In this document: one piece after another, positions 28,753 through 38,408 of the stretch
Numbering within the stretch: position 1 is the first letter of the stretch
Layout of the letters: each line of letters opens with the position of its first letter
Assembly (NCBI RefSeq): GCF_000368825.1
Contig: NZ_KB849716.1
Location: forward strand, 201,475 to 265,474
DNA length: 64,000 bases
Direction: 5' to 3'
Source: Acinetobacter ursingii DSM 16037 = CIP 107286
GTDB lineage: Bacteria > Pseudomonadota > Gammaproteobacteria > Pseudomonadales > Moraxellaceae
Notes under the pieces: generated by a model
Database searches by the model: none
The model's input: the letters and a program-made list of their open reading frames with translations, nothing else
Told to the model about the DNA's origin: nothing
Made by a program: the position numbers and the translations under genes

Positions 28753-31506
28753 TTAAAGTTGTGAACCAATAAAGAAATGCAATCGAATTGGATGATTATC
28801 ATCGGAAATCCCTGATGCAACATCCAGTCGAATTGGACCAATAGGTGATTTCCAGCGAATTCCCACGCCTACACTATAAGCCGTATCATTTTTAAATTTT
28901 TCATCATAAGCATTACCAAAATCCGAAAATAACGCTGCGCGCCAGCCATCCTTAAATTGGTAGTTATATTCAAGTGAACCAACAGCCAGTGCTTGTCCAC
29001 CGACTTTATAGCCATATTCTTCTGGAGAAAGACTTTTATAATCAAAACCACGTATGGTTTGGTCACCGCCAGCAAAAAATCTTAAATTATAAGGAACTTT
29101 GTCAAAATCATCGGTAAAGATATAACTTAAATCAGAACGTCCGACAAATTGATGATCATCGTTTTCACCCAAGGAATAAATAAAACGCCAACCCGCGGTT
29201 AAAATAGCCATATTGGCATCGGACAATAATGACTCACTCCCCAACTCAACTTTATAACTTTGTTTAAACCCGCGCGTTGGGTTAATACTGCTATTGCTCG
29301 TTGTTTTTGAAAGTTCATATCCGAACAATAAAGCTTCTTGTTCTGCATCTGAACCCGGGACTTTAAATGCATCAGGAATATCATCACTATCCACAACACC
29401 ATGCTGAGTTAAGCGATCCAGTCGATAGCGAAAACCAAAACTATGTTGCCATCCTCCTAGCGGATTTTTGATGATGCGTTCTGCCCCGAATACCGCAGAT
29501 TCAGTCTCTAGGCTCACATCAGGGCCGATGTCATCACGATCTTCACGCTCATATCCACCAACCAGATTAATATAATCATTAATTGGATCTTTATAGGGAA
29601 TACTATAACGCCCATCTATGGCCTGACGTATCTTTGATAGTTCAAGGTTAGCGTCAAAAGAATGCCCCAAACTATTTACAATGGCGCGTCGGTATTGAGT
29701 TCGAATACGAAATTCAGTATCCGTGCCATAACCAATACCTGTTTCCACACTGTTTAAACGATCAGCATTTAAGGTCACGATGACAGGCACTTTCTTTTCT
29801 TCGCGTGCCTGAGCCTGTAATTGGTCATTTTCAGAAGCACGTTGCTGCATCTTTTGTTGTTCAGCTTGTGATTTTTCACTTTGCTGATCAGTTGGCTGAG
29901 TCCCCGCAAATTGAGTTTCATCAGCTACATTTTGCGTGACTTCTTGACCAGATTTTGCATCCGCTTTTTGCAAGGAAGCCACTTGCTGCTCTTCAATTTT
30001 TTGCTGATCAACCAATTCTTGTAAGTCAGGTGGTAATTCCAATGGCTTTTCAATTGGATCAGGTTTGATGGTATCGACCAAGGTATAATTAAAATAACGC
30101 GAATTGGTCAGGTTATTGGCTAATGTATTCACACGCCAAAAAGCATAATCATCCCCATCTTTCCACGGCGTCATGCTTTTCAGGACTTTCATTTTTAATG
30201 GTAATTTTTTCGATGGGTCACTCATTCTGAATTCGACATTGCCCAGCTTATAACGCTCACCTGTTTCGTACTTTAAATTAATCGCTGCGGTGTCTTCTGG
30301 TTGTTTCACCTTGACATCATGTAAACGCCAATAAGCATCAAAATAACCATTATCTGAAGCTGATTCTACAATACGGCTTTTCGTTTGTTCATATTTACCA
30401 TGATTTAAAATATCACCGACATCCAGATCTGGTACTAAACGAATGACCTGAAATTGTGGAGTGTTTGCGCCTGCTCCAGAAAACTCAATATTTTGCTCTT
30501 CAACTTTAACTGGATTATTTGGTGTCACGGTAACTTTGACTTTGCTATCGCTGATTTTTTCAAAATTAAACTTGGCATTGTAATAGCCCACAGCCTGAGC
30601 AGCTTGATTACTTAAACTGCGTAATTGAGGTAAGGCTGCATTAAAATCACCAAAGGCTTCCTGAGTATAACTAGATAATTTGGCGCTAATATTTGCTGCC
30701 AAGTCAGCAGGTGCTCCGACCACTTCTGCACTAATCCGAGGATCAGCTTTAGCTGTATTAAAACTTCGAGAAGGTCTAATTTTATAAAGAATGCGCCGAA
30801 AAAAACCGACTTTTTCATCTTGGTTATCGGCATGCACTTCAGCAATATCATTTAACGAACGTCCTGAACTATTCGCTTCAACCGTAATTTGCTGATCAGA
30901 TTGAATGTGTTGCATTAAGCTATCAACATTCACAGGCGCTTGATTAATTTGGGCAAGCTCCTGCGCTGTTGGGGCGCTAACACCCGTTTCTGCAACTTTG
31001 GATGTCCCATTTCTAGCGTTAGCAGCTTCTCGTTTGGCTTCTTCCGCCACCTTAAAGATTTCGTTTGCCATATTGGCATCAACTTGTGTCTCAGGTATAT
31101 CTTGTAGATCTTCAAATTCTATCGGTTTAAATGCCTCAATTTTATTTCCAGCTTGTTCTTGTTGTTGTAATAAAGCCTCACTATCTTGTTGAGATAGGTT
31201 CTGAGAAGAATTGACCGAAGACAAATCAGCAACATGCTGAGGATTGCTAGATGTAGTCTGATCGGGTTGAATGGCTACAGCATCAGTACTATTTTTTTGT
31301 TGAGTATTGGCTATTTCTGACTGAAAACTTTGACTTAAACTTGAAGAAATAGAGGTATCTGAAATACTTTCAGCATGAGCAACAGGCGAAAAATATAAAC
31401 TCAACAGCATGCTTGAACAGATGAATTTATTGATATCATGCACATTTAAAATAAAACGTACAGATTGGGCAAGAGTTGTATGTCTAAATTTAATATTTGC
31501 AAGCAT
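28753..31506 (-). CDS. tamA: Translocation and assembly module subunit TamA
   Basis: TamA is an Omp85-family outer-membrane protein. The C-terminal half (about 580-917) is a 16-strand barrel with the conserved GGDQTIRGFDY motif. POTRA domains span about 258-580. At 917 residues it is far longer than E. coli TamA (577). Two stretches explain this: a low-complexity region after the signal peptide (about 46-250) and a Gln/Glu-rich insertion of about 80 residues (490-571) inside the last POTRA domain. The signal peptide cleaves near PVAHA (residue 45); Met33 is an alternative start giving a standard signal length. Confidence 0.9.
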   Translation of the reverse strand: MLANIKFRHTTLAQSVRFILNVHDINKFICSSMLLSLYFSPVAHAESISDTSISSSLSQSFQSEIANTQQKNSTDAVAIQPDQTTSSNPQHVADLSSVNSSQNLSQQDSEALLQQQEQAGNKIEAFKPIEFEDLQDIPETQVDANMANEIFKVAEEAKREAANARNGTSKVAETGVSAPTAQELAQINQAPVNVDSLMQHIQSDQQITVEANSSGRSLNDIAEVHADNQDEKVGFFRRILYKIRPSRSFNTAKADPRISAEVVGAPADLAANISAKLSSYTQEAFGDFNAALPQLRSLSNQAAQAVGYYNAKFNFEKISDSKVKVTVTPNNPVKVEEQNIEFSGAGANTPQFQVIRLVPDLDVGDILNHGKYEQTKSRIVESASDNGYFDAYWRLHDVKVKQPEDTAAINLKYETGERYKLGNVEFRMSDPSKKLPLKMKVLKSMTPWKDGDDYAFWRVNTLANNLTNSRYFNYTLVDTIKPDPIEKPLELPPDLQELVDQQKIEEQQVASLQKADAKSGQEVTQNVADETQFAGTQPTDQQSEKSQAEQQKMQQRASENDQLQAQAREEKKVPVIVTLNADRLNSVETGIGYGTDTEFRIRTQYRRAIVNSLGHSFDANLELSKIRQAIDGRYSIPYKDPINDYINLVGGYEREDRDDIGPDVSLETESAVFGAERIIKNPLGGWQHSFGFRYRLDRLTQHGVVDSDDIPDAFKVPGSDAEQEALLFGYELSKTTSNSSINPTRGFKQSYKVELGSESLLSDANMAILTAGWRFIYSLGENDDHQFVGRSDLSYIFTDDFDKVPYNLRFFAGGDQTIRGFDYKSLSPEEYGYKVGGQALAVGSLEYNYQFKDGWRAALFSDFGNAYDEKFKNDTAYSVGVGIRWKSPIGPIRLDVASGISDDNHPIRLHFFIGSQL

Positions 31507-31672
31507 GTAAAACTCTAGGCTTATTTTAATCGGAATCGCTTTAATGTATATAAATACACGGAAATCAATTGATTTTTCAATGTATCAACCGTCAAAAATA
31601 TCATACATGATTTTCAAGGTGGTTTAACAAATTCATCACATTTCTTAATAAATCGCAATGAAGTTTTAAAAA

Positions 31673-32992
31673 ATGAAAAATGACAGCAACCTTCTGACAT
31701 CACGTCGATTTTTACCTATGTTTCTAACGCAGTTTTTCGGTGCGTTGAATGATAATGTTTATAAACAGGCGTTGCTACTTGTCATTACATATGGGCTCAT
31801 CAGCCAACAATCTGCCAGCGTAAGCACCTTAAACAACCTTGCAGCACTTTTATTTATTTTGCCGTATTTTATTTTTTCTGCCACTGCTGGCCAAATTGCA
31901 GATAAGTATGAACGTGCCAGTCTGGTTCGTGCGATTAAGATTCTTGAAATTATCATTATGCTGATTGGTTCTGTTGGCTTTATAACAGGACATTTATTTC
32001 TGTTAATGGTGGCTTTATTTTTGATGGGCGTTCATTCCACTTTTTTTGGTCCAATCAAATACGCGATTTTGCCTGAGATTTTAAAGCCCAATGAATTGAT
32101 GTCTGGCAATGCCTTATTTCAATCTGGAACATCAATTGCGATCTTGCTGGGTATGATTTTGGGTGGCGCAGTGATTTCTTCATCGCATGGTAATTTGACT
32201 TGGATTAGCATCACTGTAGTCAGCATTGCAGTGCTTGGTTATATGTGTAGTCGCTTTATTCTGCCGCAAAAAATTGCTGAACCTGATTTAAAAATTGACT
32301 GGAATTTTTTTAGAACCAGTTTTCAAACCATCAAATATGCCAAAAGTATTCCTTTAATTTTTACGATTTTACTGGGTAATTCATGGTACTGGTTTTATGG
32401 CGCAACCTACCTGACGCAAATTCCACAACTGACTCAGCAAAATTTACATGCCTCGGAAAATGTCGTGAGTCTCCTTCTGACTTTTTTCTCAGTCGGGATT
32501 GGAGTAGGTTCGTTGCTTTGCCGTAAAATTGGTGGATCCGAACTGAATATCAAAATGGTGCCAATTGGTGCAATTGGTCTAACAGTCTTTGCTTTTTATC
32601 TGGCTGCGAGTCTGGCGTTTGTCCCAGAAAAAACAGGCGCGTTACTTTCTTTAAAAGAGATGTTTACCTCAGGATGGGTGTATTATCATGTCATGCTTGC
32701 CGTCACATTATTAGGGATTAGCGGTGGATTTTATATTGTGCCACTCTATGCCATGATGCAGGCTTATTCACCGCGTTCGCATCGCGCGCGCGTTGTCGCT
32801 GCAAACAATATTTTGAATGCTGTGTTTATGGTGTCATCAGCAGTATTTTCAATTATTATTTTAAGTATTTTAAAAATTGACATTAAAATTCTTTTTATTA
32901 TTACGGCTGTCTTGAGTGCTATTTTTTCAGTTTGGTTACTGCGTAAGTTACCACCCATGTTAAATTCAGCACATGATTCTCTGGAGGATTAA
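31673..32992 (+). CDS. MFS transporter, lysophospholipid-transporter (LplT) like
   Basis: The 439-residue protein has about 12 hydrophobic segments and the MFS A-loop GQIADKYERASLVR. Its N-terminus (FLPMFLTQFFGALNDNVYKQALLLV) is characteristic of the LplT branch, which flips lysophospholipids across the inner membrane for re-acylation. The partner acyltransferase/acyl-ACP synthetase Aas is not adjacent, and fusion to one is absent. The downstream coq7 start is 4 bp after its stop, so the two may be co-transcribed. The specific substrate is an inference from family. Confidence 0.82.
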   Translation: MKNDSNLLTSRRFLPMFLTQFFGALNDNVYKQALLLVITYGLISQQSASVSTLNNLAALLFILPYFIFSATAGQIADKYERASLVRAIKILEIIIMLIGSVGFITGHLFLLMVALFLMGVHSTFFGPIKYAILPEILKPNELMSGNALFQSGTSIAILLGMILGGAVISSSHGNLTWISITVVSIAVLGYMCSRFILPQKIAEPDLKIDWNFFRTSFQTIKYAKSIPLIFTILLGNSWYWFYGATYLTQIPQLTQQNLHASENVVSLLLTFFSVGIGVGSLLCRKIGGSELNIKMVPIGAIGLTVFAFYLAASLAFVPEKTGALLSLKEMFTSGWVYYHVMLAVTLLGISGGFYIVPLYAMMQAYSPRSHRARVVAANNILNAVFMVSSAVFSIIILSILKIDIKILFIITAVLSAIFSVWLLRKLPPMLNSAHDSLED

Positions 32993-32996
32993 TTCC

Positions 32997-33632
32997 ATGC
33001 GTCACTATACGGGTATCGACCGATTGATCAACTCTTTCGATCAAGCATTAAGAAGTTTAGTTCCTGGAGCGACTGCGGCGCATCGCAGCAACCCAGCCGA
33101 ACAAACTGATGCGCCGCTAACAGTCAGTGATGCGCGTCATGTCGCTGGCTTGATGCGAGTCAATCATAGTGGTGAAGTCTGTGCGCAAGCGCTTTATCAT
33201 GGTCAGGCGCTCACTGCAAAACTACCCAATGTACGCCGTGAAATGGAACAAGCCGCAATTGAGGAACAAGATCATCTGGCTTGGTGTGAAGATCGCTTAA
33301 AAGAGCTAGATAGCGTCCCTAGTTTACTCAATCCCATCTGGTACGGCCTTTCATTTGGCATGGGTGCAATTGCAGGTATTGCAGGTGATAAATATAGTTT
33401 GGGCTTCGTTGCGGAAACTGAGCGTCAAGTGAGTGCTCATTTGATCGATCATTTAAATCAATTACCCGCTTATGATGAACGTTCAAAGCGTATTTTAGAG
33501 CAAATGAATGAAGATGAATTGCATCATCGCGATACCGCACTAAATGCAGGTGGTGTTGATTTACCTTTTCCTGTCAAAATCACCATGACTGCAATTTCAA
33601 AGCTGATGACCAAGACCAGTTATTATGTTTAA
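32997..33632 (+). CDS. coq7: 2-nonaprenyl-3-methyl-6-methoxy-1,4-benzoquinol hydroxylase Coq7
   Basis: Coq7 (UbiF replacement) is the di-iron monooxygenase for the penultimate ubiquinone hydroxylation. Iron ligands are seen in NHSGEVCAQALYHGQ, AIEEQDHLAWCE (ExxH), AETERQVSAHL and MNEDELHHRDTAL (ExxH). The open frame starts at 32973, but ATG at 32997 (MRHYTGIDRLI) has GGAGGA nine bases before it, giving 211 residues; I prefer it. It follows the LplT-like gene closely. Confidence 0.94.
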   Translation: MRHYTGIDRLINSFDQALRSLVPGATAAHRSNPAEQTDAPLTVSDARHVAGLMRVNHSGEVCAQALYHGQALTAKLPNVRREMEQAAIEEQDHLAWCEDRLKELDSVPSLLNPIWYGLSFGMGAIAGIAGDKYSLGFVAETERQVSAHLIDHLNQLPAYDERSKRILEQMNEDELHHRDTALNAGGVDLPFPVKITMTAISKLMTKTSYYV

Positions 33633-33665
33633 TTTAATCAATTAAATAAGTAACTAAAGAGTCTA

Positions 33666-33699
33666 AAAAAGCCCTCTCACTGAACTTGAGAGAGCTTTT
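33666..33699. terminator. Bidirectional terminator
   Basis: AAAGCCCTCTCA and TGAGAGAGCTTT form a stem with one mismatch around a short loop, between the convergent coq7 and DUF2799 genes, with A- and T-runs on both sides. Confidence 0.8.
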
Positions 33700-33701
33700 G
33701 A

Positions 33702-34259
33702 TTATTTCAAGCCATGTTGATATTTAAACCTTTCCAGATCTCGAATCGCATCACGATAGTCACGATTAATTCGGTCAGAATCATTTTGCAGCTCCTTTAG
33801 GAGTTTGCGATATCGCTCACGATCTTCTGGTTTAAGTTTGTCATCATAAGATTTGCGTGAATATTCTTTGAAATGATCCTGATAACGCTGATAATCTTGT
33901 TCAGCATTATAGTACTCTCGTGCAGCCTGATCGTAACTCCTTAATTGACCACGAGTTTCTACAGGGCAAACTTGATAATTGCCATTGCCTTTTAGTGCTT
34001 CATAAAAAATATTCTCGGGTTGACAATAGTATGTTTGCCCTTTGCGATAGCCTTGTTCATATTGAATCTGATTTGGCTTGATATCTGCTTTTGAACAGGC
34101 TTTATAATATTGATCTAGCCGACGTTCCTGCGCATTCGAACCATCTTTTTCACCAACTGCTACCCAATTTGCTGTTTTACATTCATCCAGACTCATTGCG
34201 GCACAACCTGAAAGTAAAACAGACGCAATCGCCAGACCTAAAATTGTTATTTTCATCAT
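33702..34259 (-). CDS. DUF2799 lipoprotein
   Basis: A lipoprotein signal peptide ends with lipobox LLSGC (Cys19). The mature part has the DUF2799 pattern: CKTANWVAVGEKDG near the start, YEQGYRKGQTYYCQPENIF in the middle, and a highly charged C-terminal coiled coil (about 105-185) rich in Arg, Asp, Lys and Tyr. Family members are envelope lipoproteins of unknown function in gammaproteobacteria. It is monocistronic, convergent with coq7. Met2 could also be the start. Confidence 0.85.
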   Translation of the reverse strand: MMKITILGLAIASVLLSGCAAMSLDECKTANWVAVGEKDGSNAQERRLDQYYKACSKADIKPNQIQYEQGYRKGQTYYCQPENIFYEALKGNGNYQVCPVETRGQLRSYDQAAREYYNAEQDYQRYQDHFKEYSRKSYDDKLKPEDRERYRKLLKELQNDSDRINRDYRDAIRDLERFKYQHGLK

Positions 34260-34371
34260 TAACCCGAGCTACACATTTTATAAGATACATTTAATGAATG
34301 AACAAGTATGGCATCATTCATAGTCAAACTTTATAAGACGATTCAATAGTTGTTTTAAAAATAAACATCGT

Positions 34372-35076
34372 TTATATAAATCGCAATCCCACACCAGCTA
34401 CCGTTTCTATATATTTAGGTTGTAGTGCATCGTCCCCTAGTTTGCTACGCAACTTTGCCACCAAGATTCGAAGATAATGCGTATCTTCCTGATGCGTTGG
34501 CCCCCAAAGCTCTTTAAGCAATTGTGGTTGAGTCACGAGTTGCCCTCGATGTTTTAATAATAACGCCAAAAGTTGAAATTCTTTACGACTCAGATTAATC
34601 AAATTTCCCTGAATAAAAACCTGATGCTGTGCCAAGTCAACCTTTAAATGATGATCATCAAAATCGATCTGATCTTTTACCCCAGTTGTAGCCTGCGAAC
34701 GTAGTACAACCCGAATCCGCGCCATAAGTTCGGGCACACTAAAGGGCTTGGTCATATAATCATTTGCACCTGCATCCAGTAAAGCAACTTTTTCCTGCTC
34801 ATCAGCACGGACAGACAATACAATAACTGGCACATTCGACCAGGTTCTCAGCTCCTGCAATACTTCACGCCCATCCAGATCAGGCAAACCCAAATCCAGA
34901 ATTACCAATTCCGCTCCTTGAGTTGCAAGCACCTCCAGTCCTTTCATCCCTATTTCACAAAGCATCGTTTTGTAGCCTTGTGCACGTAAGGCAATGTCCA
35001 GAAATTTTCGGATTTGTGGCTCATCATCAATCACCACGATGCGCGTTTCAACGGAACTTTGTAGAGTCTGATTCAT
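34372..35076 (-). CDS. kdpE: KDP operon response regulator KdpE
   Basis: KdpE is an OmpR/PhoB-type activator of the kdp potassium transporter genes. The receiver domain (about 10-120) contains VIDDEPQIRKFL and the phospho-Asp motif LVILDLGLPDLDG. The C-terminal winged helix (about 140-234) has LSRKEFQLLALLLKHRGQLVT and DTHYLRILVAKLR. The length of 234 residues is near E. coli (225). It lies 10 bp downstream of kdpD. Confidence 0.94.
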   Translation of the reverse strand: MNQTLQSSVETRIVVIDDEPQIRKFLDIALRAQGYKTMLCEIGMKGLEVLATQGAELVILDLGLPDLDGREVLQELRTWSNVPVIVLSVRADEQEKVALLDAGANDYMTKPFSVPELMARIRVVLRSQATTGVKDQIDFDDHHLKVDLAQHQVFIQGNLINLSRKEFQLLALLLKHRGQLVTQPQLLKELWGPTHQEDTHYLRILVAKLRSKLGDDALQPKYIETVAGVGLRFI

Positions 35077-35086
35077 TTTTTTTAAT

Positions 35087-37744
35087 TCATGTTTGTTCTG
35101 GATGAATAGGTAAACGTATTCTAATCAGTGTTCCCTGTTGATCGCTACCTGTTGTCGCTGCGATTTCACCCATATGAGCACCAATGATTGCTTTGACGAT
35201 AGTGAGTCCAAGCCCTGTTCCAAAGCGTCCCCGATCTCCACGTTCCATCGTATAAAACATGTCAAAGATTCGATTACGTTCATCTTCGGGGATTCCAACA
35301 CCGCGATCTTCTATTTCAATTTGTAGCGTCTGATCATCCCATTTTCGAGTACGCACCTGAATCGGCTGATCCACAGGAGAAAATTTTGCGGCATTTTCCA
35401 GCACGTTAAAAATTGCCTGTTCAATCAAGGCAGGGTGCACATATAGTTCTATCGGTTGCTCTGCCCGCTGAATATCAATCTTGATCTCAGGCATATAGCG
35501 TTTTAGCCGTTGAGTTGCTGAACCTATCAGTTCATCCAGACCAATCCAGTCACGATTTAGTTTGAGACCATCATGACCCAGTCTGGTCATATCCAATAGA
35601 TTTTGAATATAGCGATCTAGCCGTTCACCTTCAAGACGAATCGTATCAAGCAATGTATCCTGATCCTCTTGAGACAAAGCAGAGTGATAATTTTTCAGGG
35701 TATCGGCAGAACCCATCATCGACGCCAAAGGTGATCGTAAATCGTGTGAAACTGATGAAAGTAATGCAGAACGAAGTCGCTCGGTCTCACCCATAATTTT
35801 CGCTTGTTCCAGTTCATCTACCAGTTGAGTACGCAACATGGATTGGGCAATTTGTTCGACCATCGATTCGATCAGGCGTTTTTGCTCCACATTCAAAGCA
35901 ATCCGTTGCTGAGTTAAATCTAGTCCCAATACTCCCAGATTTTGTTTCTGAGCTAAAAGTGGCATAAACCACCAGTCAATCTGGCTAAGTGTATCGGTAT
36001 ATTTGCCACAGCCTTGTTGATGCTTCAAACACCAATCCGCTGCAATTCTTTCTTTATCGCTTAATGCTCGATCAGAATGAATCATGTTATTTTGTGCAAT
36101 CATGATCCAGACAGGAAAATTAAACTGTTGTTGAAAAGCGGTTTGTGCAATCTGAATGACATCATCTAAATGAACTGCACTGGATAATCGTGCGGTGACA
36201 TCCTGCATACGACTGCTATAGGCATTCGCTGCCCGAAGTGACAATACCTGTTGCCGCAAGCGTGATGCAAGACGACTGGCTATCAACGCGGCAGCTAAGT
36301 AGGCAATAACGGTGACAACACCTTGATGAGCTGAAATCTGGAAAGTAAAACGCGGCTCGATAAAGAAAAAATTATAGGCAAAGAAAAAAAGCATGGCGGT
36401 AATCACCGCTGCCAACATCCGCGTCTTGGTCGCAACCAATAATACGGCCACGATAAAAATAATCGATAAATCATCGACTCCGACATACACTTCCGCTATT
36501 CGTGCCAAGATAATACTTGTAAATGTCACCATCAAAATGAAGAAAATTTCTTTTAAGCTCAATAAAGAGAAGTAAACATCTTGCCCTAATGGCTTTTGAT
36601 TAATGCTATCACTTAAAGGTTCCAACACTACTTCAAGTCGCTGATTTTTTTCTAATAAAATGGAATGAAGCGGTCTTTTAAAAAGTAGTTTTAAGCCTGT
36701 AGATGGGTGATAACCCAAAATCATGGATGAAATTGATTTTTCCTGAATCGCATCATTCAATGTTTGAGCCACTTTAACACCATATAAAATTTCGGTTCTC
36801 CCCCCTAATTGACGTGCCAATTGAAATGCCTGTTCGACTTCCAACTGAACAGGCGCATATTTTTTTTGATCGGCGTAAAAACTCTCCTGAGCCACATGTA
36901 CTACCGTCCATGACAATGCTCGTTTTTCAGCAAAACGACTGGCTGCTCGTACTAAATATTCTGACTGACCTCGTCCATCAATCGCGACCATCATCTCATT
37001 TTTTAACGGAATTGAACACGTGCCTTGCGCAAGATAAGTTTCTCTCAAATCCGACTCGACATGCTCTGCGACAAATTGCATCGCCAATTCACGTAAAGCT
37101 GTCAAATTTTGAATACTAAAAAAACGTTGTAAAGCCGATTGCGCCTGATCAGGCAGATAAACCTTACCCTGCTGCAAGCGTTCAATCAGTTCATTTACGG
37201 GCAAATCGATCAGCCGAATATCGCGAATACGGTCAAACACCCGATCTGGTACGGTTTCTGAAACCCGAATCCCTGTCAACTGATAAACCACGTCATTCAA
37301 ACTTTCCAGATGTTGAATGTTCATGGTGGTAAATACATCTATGCCAGCATCTAACAGTTCATTCACATCCTGCCAGCGCCGCTCATGACGGCTATTGGGA
37401 ATGTTACGATGTGCCAGTTCATCAACAAGGACTATCGTGGGACGCAAGGTTAAAATGGCATCCAGATCCATTTCATCAAAATATTGCTCTTTATAAAGAA
37501 TTTTTTTACGTGCTAATATTTTTAAACCTTCAGTTAAGGCAATGGTCTCAGCCCGACCATGAGTTTCCACAATACCAACTGTAATATCAACACCTTGGCG
37601 CGATAATTCCTGCGCACGGCTTAACATGGCATAGGTTTTACCAACGCCCGGAGCCGCTCCTAAAAAAACGGTCAAACGCCCTGCCTGATATCGCTGAACA
37701 TGATTCAGTAATGCCGAAGCCTGATCTTCACGTGCTGTGGTCAT
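35087..37744 (-). CDS. kdpD: Osmosensitive K+ channel sensor kinase KdpD
   Basis: KdpD senses potassium limitation and turgor and phosphorylates KdpE. The N-terminal KdpD domain (about 20-230) has Walker A GAAPGVGKT (29-37) and LVDELAHRNIP. A USP-like domain (about 250-370) follows. Four transmembrane segments lie at about 390-490. A GAF-like domain leads to HisKA (SVSHDLRSPLASM, phospho-His667) and HATPase (NVLENAAKFSP, RFGTGLGLTI). The length is 885 residues. It is 57 bp downstream of kdpC in one operon. Confidence 0.95.
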   Translation of the reverse strand: MTTAREDQASALLNHVQRYQAGRLTVFLGAAPGVGKTYAMLSRAQELSRQGVDITVGIVETHGRAETIALTEGLKILARKKILYKEQYFDEMDLDAILTLRPTIVLVDELAHRNIPNSRHERRWQDVNELLDAGIDVFTTMNIQHLESLNDVVYQLTGIRVSETVPDRVFDRIRDIRLIDLPVNELIERLQQGKVYLPDQAQSALQRFFSIQNLTALRELAMQFVAEHVESDLRETYLAQGTCSIPLKNEMMVAIDGRGQSEYLVRAASRFAEKRALSWTVVHVAQESFYADQKKYAPVQLEVEQAFQLARQLGGRTEILYGVKVAQTLNDAIQEKSISSMILGYHPSTGLKLLFKRPLHSILLEKNQRLEVVLEPLSDSINQKPLGQDVYFSLLSLKEIFFILMVTFTSIILARIAEVYVGVDDLSIIFIVAVLLVATKTRMLAAVITAMLFFFAYNFFFIEPRFTFQISAHQGVVTVIAYLAAALIASRLASRLRQQVLSLRAANAYSSRMQDVTARLSSAVHLDDVIQIAQTAFQQQFNFPVWIMIAQNNMIHSDRALSDKERIAADWCLKHQQGCGKYTDTLSQIDWWFMPLLAQKQNLGVLGLDLTQQRIALNVEQKRLIESMVEQIAQSMLRTQLVDELEQAKIMGETERLRSALLSSVSHDLRSPLASMMGSADTLKNYHSALSQEDQDTLLDTIRLEGERLDRYIQNLLDMTRLGHDGLKLNRDWIGLDELIGSATQRLKRYMPEIKIDIQRAEQPIELYVHPALIEQAIFNVLENAAKFSPVDQPIQVRTRKWDDQTLQIEIEDRGVGIPEDERNRIFDMFYTMERGDRGRFGTGLGLTIVKAIIGAHMGEIAATTGSDQQGTLIRIRLPIHPEQT

Positions 37745-37801
37745 ATTAATATTTCACTCAAAAATACGTCCCTGTATCAAATGATTTTGATCCATTTATG
37801 G

Positions 37802-38398
37802 TTATGGATGAAGTTGATCTAAAGCCAGATTCAATTCAAGCACATTTACACGTGCTTGTCCCAACAGTCCAAATTGTTTCGATTCAGTATGTTGATGGAC
37901 AATATTCATCACTTGCTGCGTTGATAAATGTCTGAGTTGAGCAATACGCTCCACCTGTAACTGCGCTGCTTCTGGACTAATATGTGGATCAATCCCACTG
38001 CCCGATGCAGTCACCAAATCACTCGGAATTTGGTTTTCATCAACATGATTGGCTTTTGCAGTATCGACCAAGCGCTGTTCAATTTTTGCTTTCAGTTCAG
38101 GATTAGTCACCGCCAGATTACTTCCTGACATCGCCATCGGATCATAGTTCGCGGCCGAAGGTCGTGACATAAAATAGCGAGGATTTTGAAAATTCTGTGC
38201 AACCAGTGAGGAACCCTCAATCCTCTGACTCTTTTCAATCAAACTTCCGTTAGACTGTGCAGGAAAGAGTAACTGCCCTAGTCCTGTTGCCACACTGCTA
38301 TAAAGCAAACCGAACCCTAAAAGGCTGACCAAACTTAGTCCAATAGCAGGACGTAATATTGCAGAACGAGGTTCAACATATTGTACCGATGATTTCAT
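37802..38398 (-). CDS. kdpC: K+-transporting ATPase subunit KdpC
   Basis: KdpC is the single-span chaperone-like subunit of the high-affinity KdpFABC pump. One N-terminal membrane segment (about 14-42) is followed by a periplasmic domain with the family features YFMSRPSAANYDPMAMSGSN, ASGSGIDPHISPEAAQLQVERIA and LGLLGQARVNVLELNLALD-type ending. The length of 198 residues is normal. It lies 10 bp after kdpB. Confidence 0.93.
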   Translation of the reverse strand: MKSSVQYVEPRSAILRPAIGLSLVSLLGFGLLYSSVATGLGQLLFPAQSNGSLIEKSQRIEGSSLVAQNFQNPRYFMSRPSAANYDPMAMSGSNLAVTNPELKAKIEQRLVDTAKANHVDENQIPSDLVTASGSGIDPHISPEAAQLQVERIAQLRHLSTQQVMNIVHQHTESKQFGLLGQARVNVLELNLALDQLHP

Positions 38399-38408
38399 GT
38401 CCTACTCC

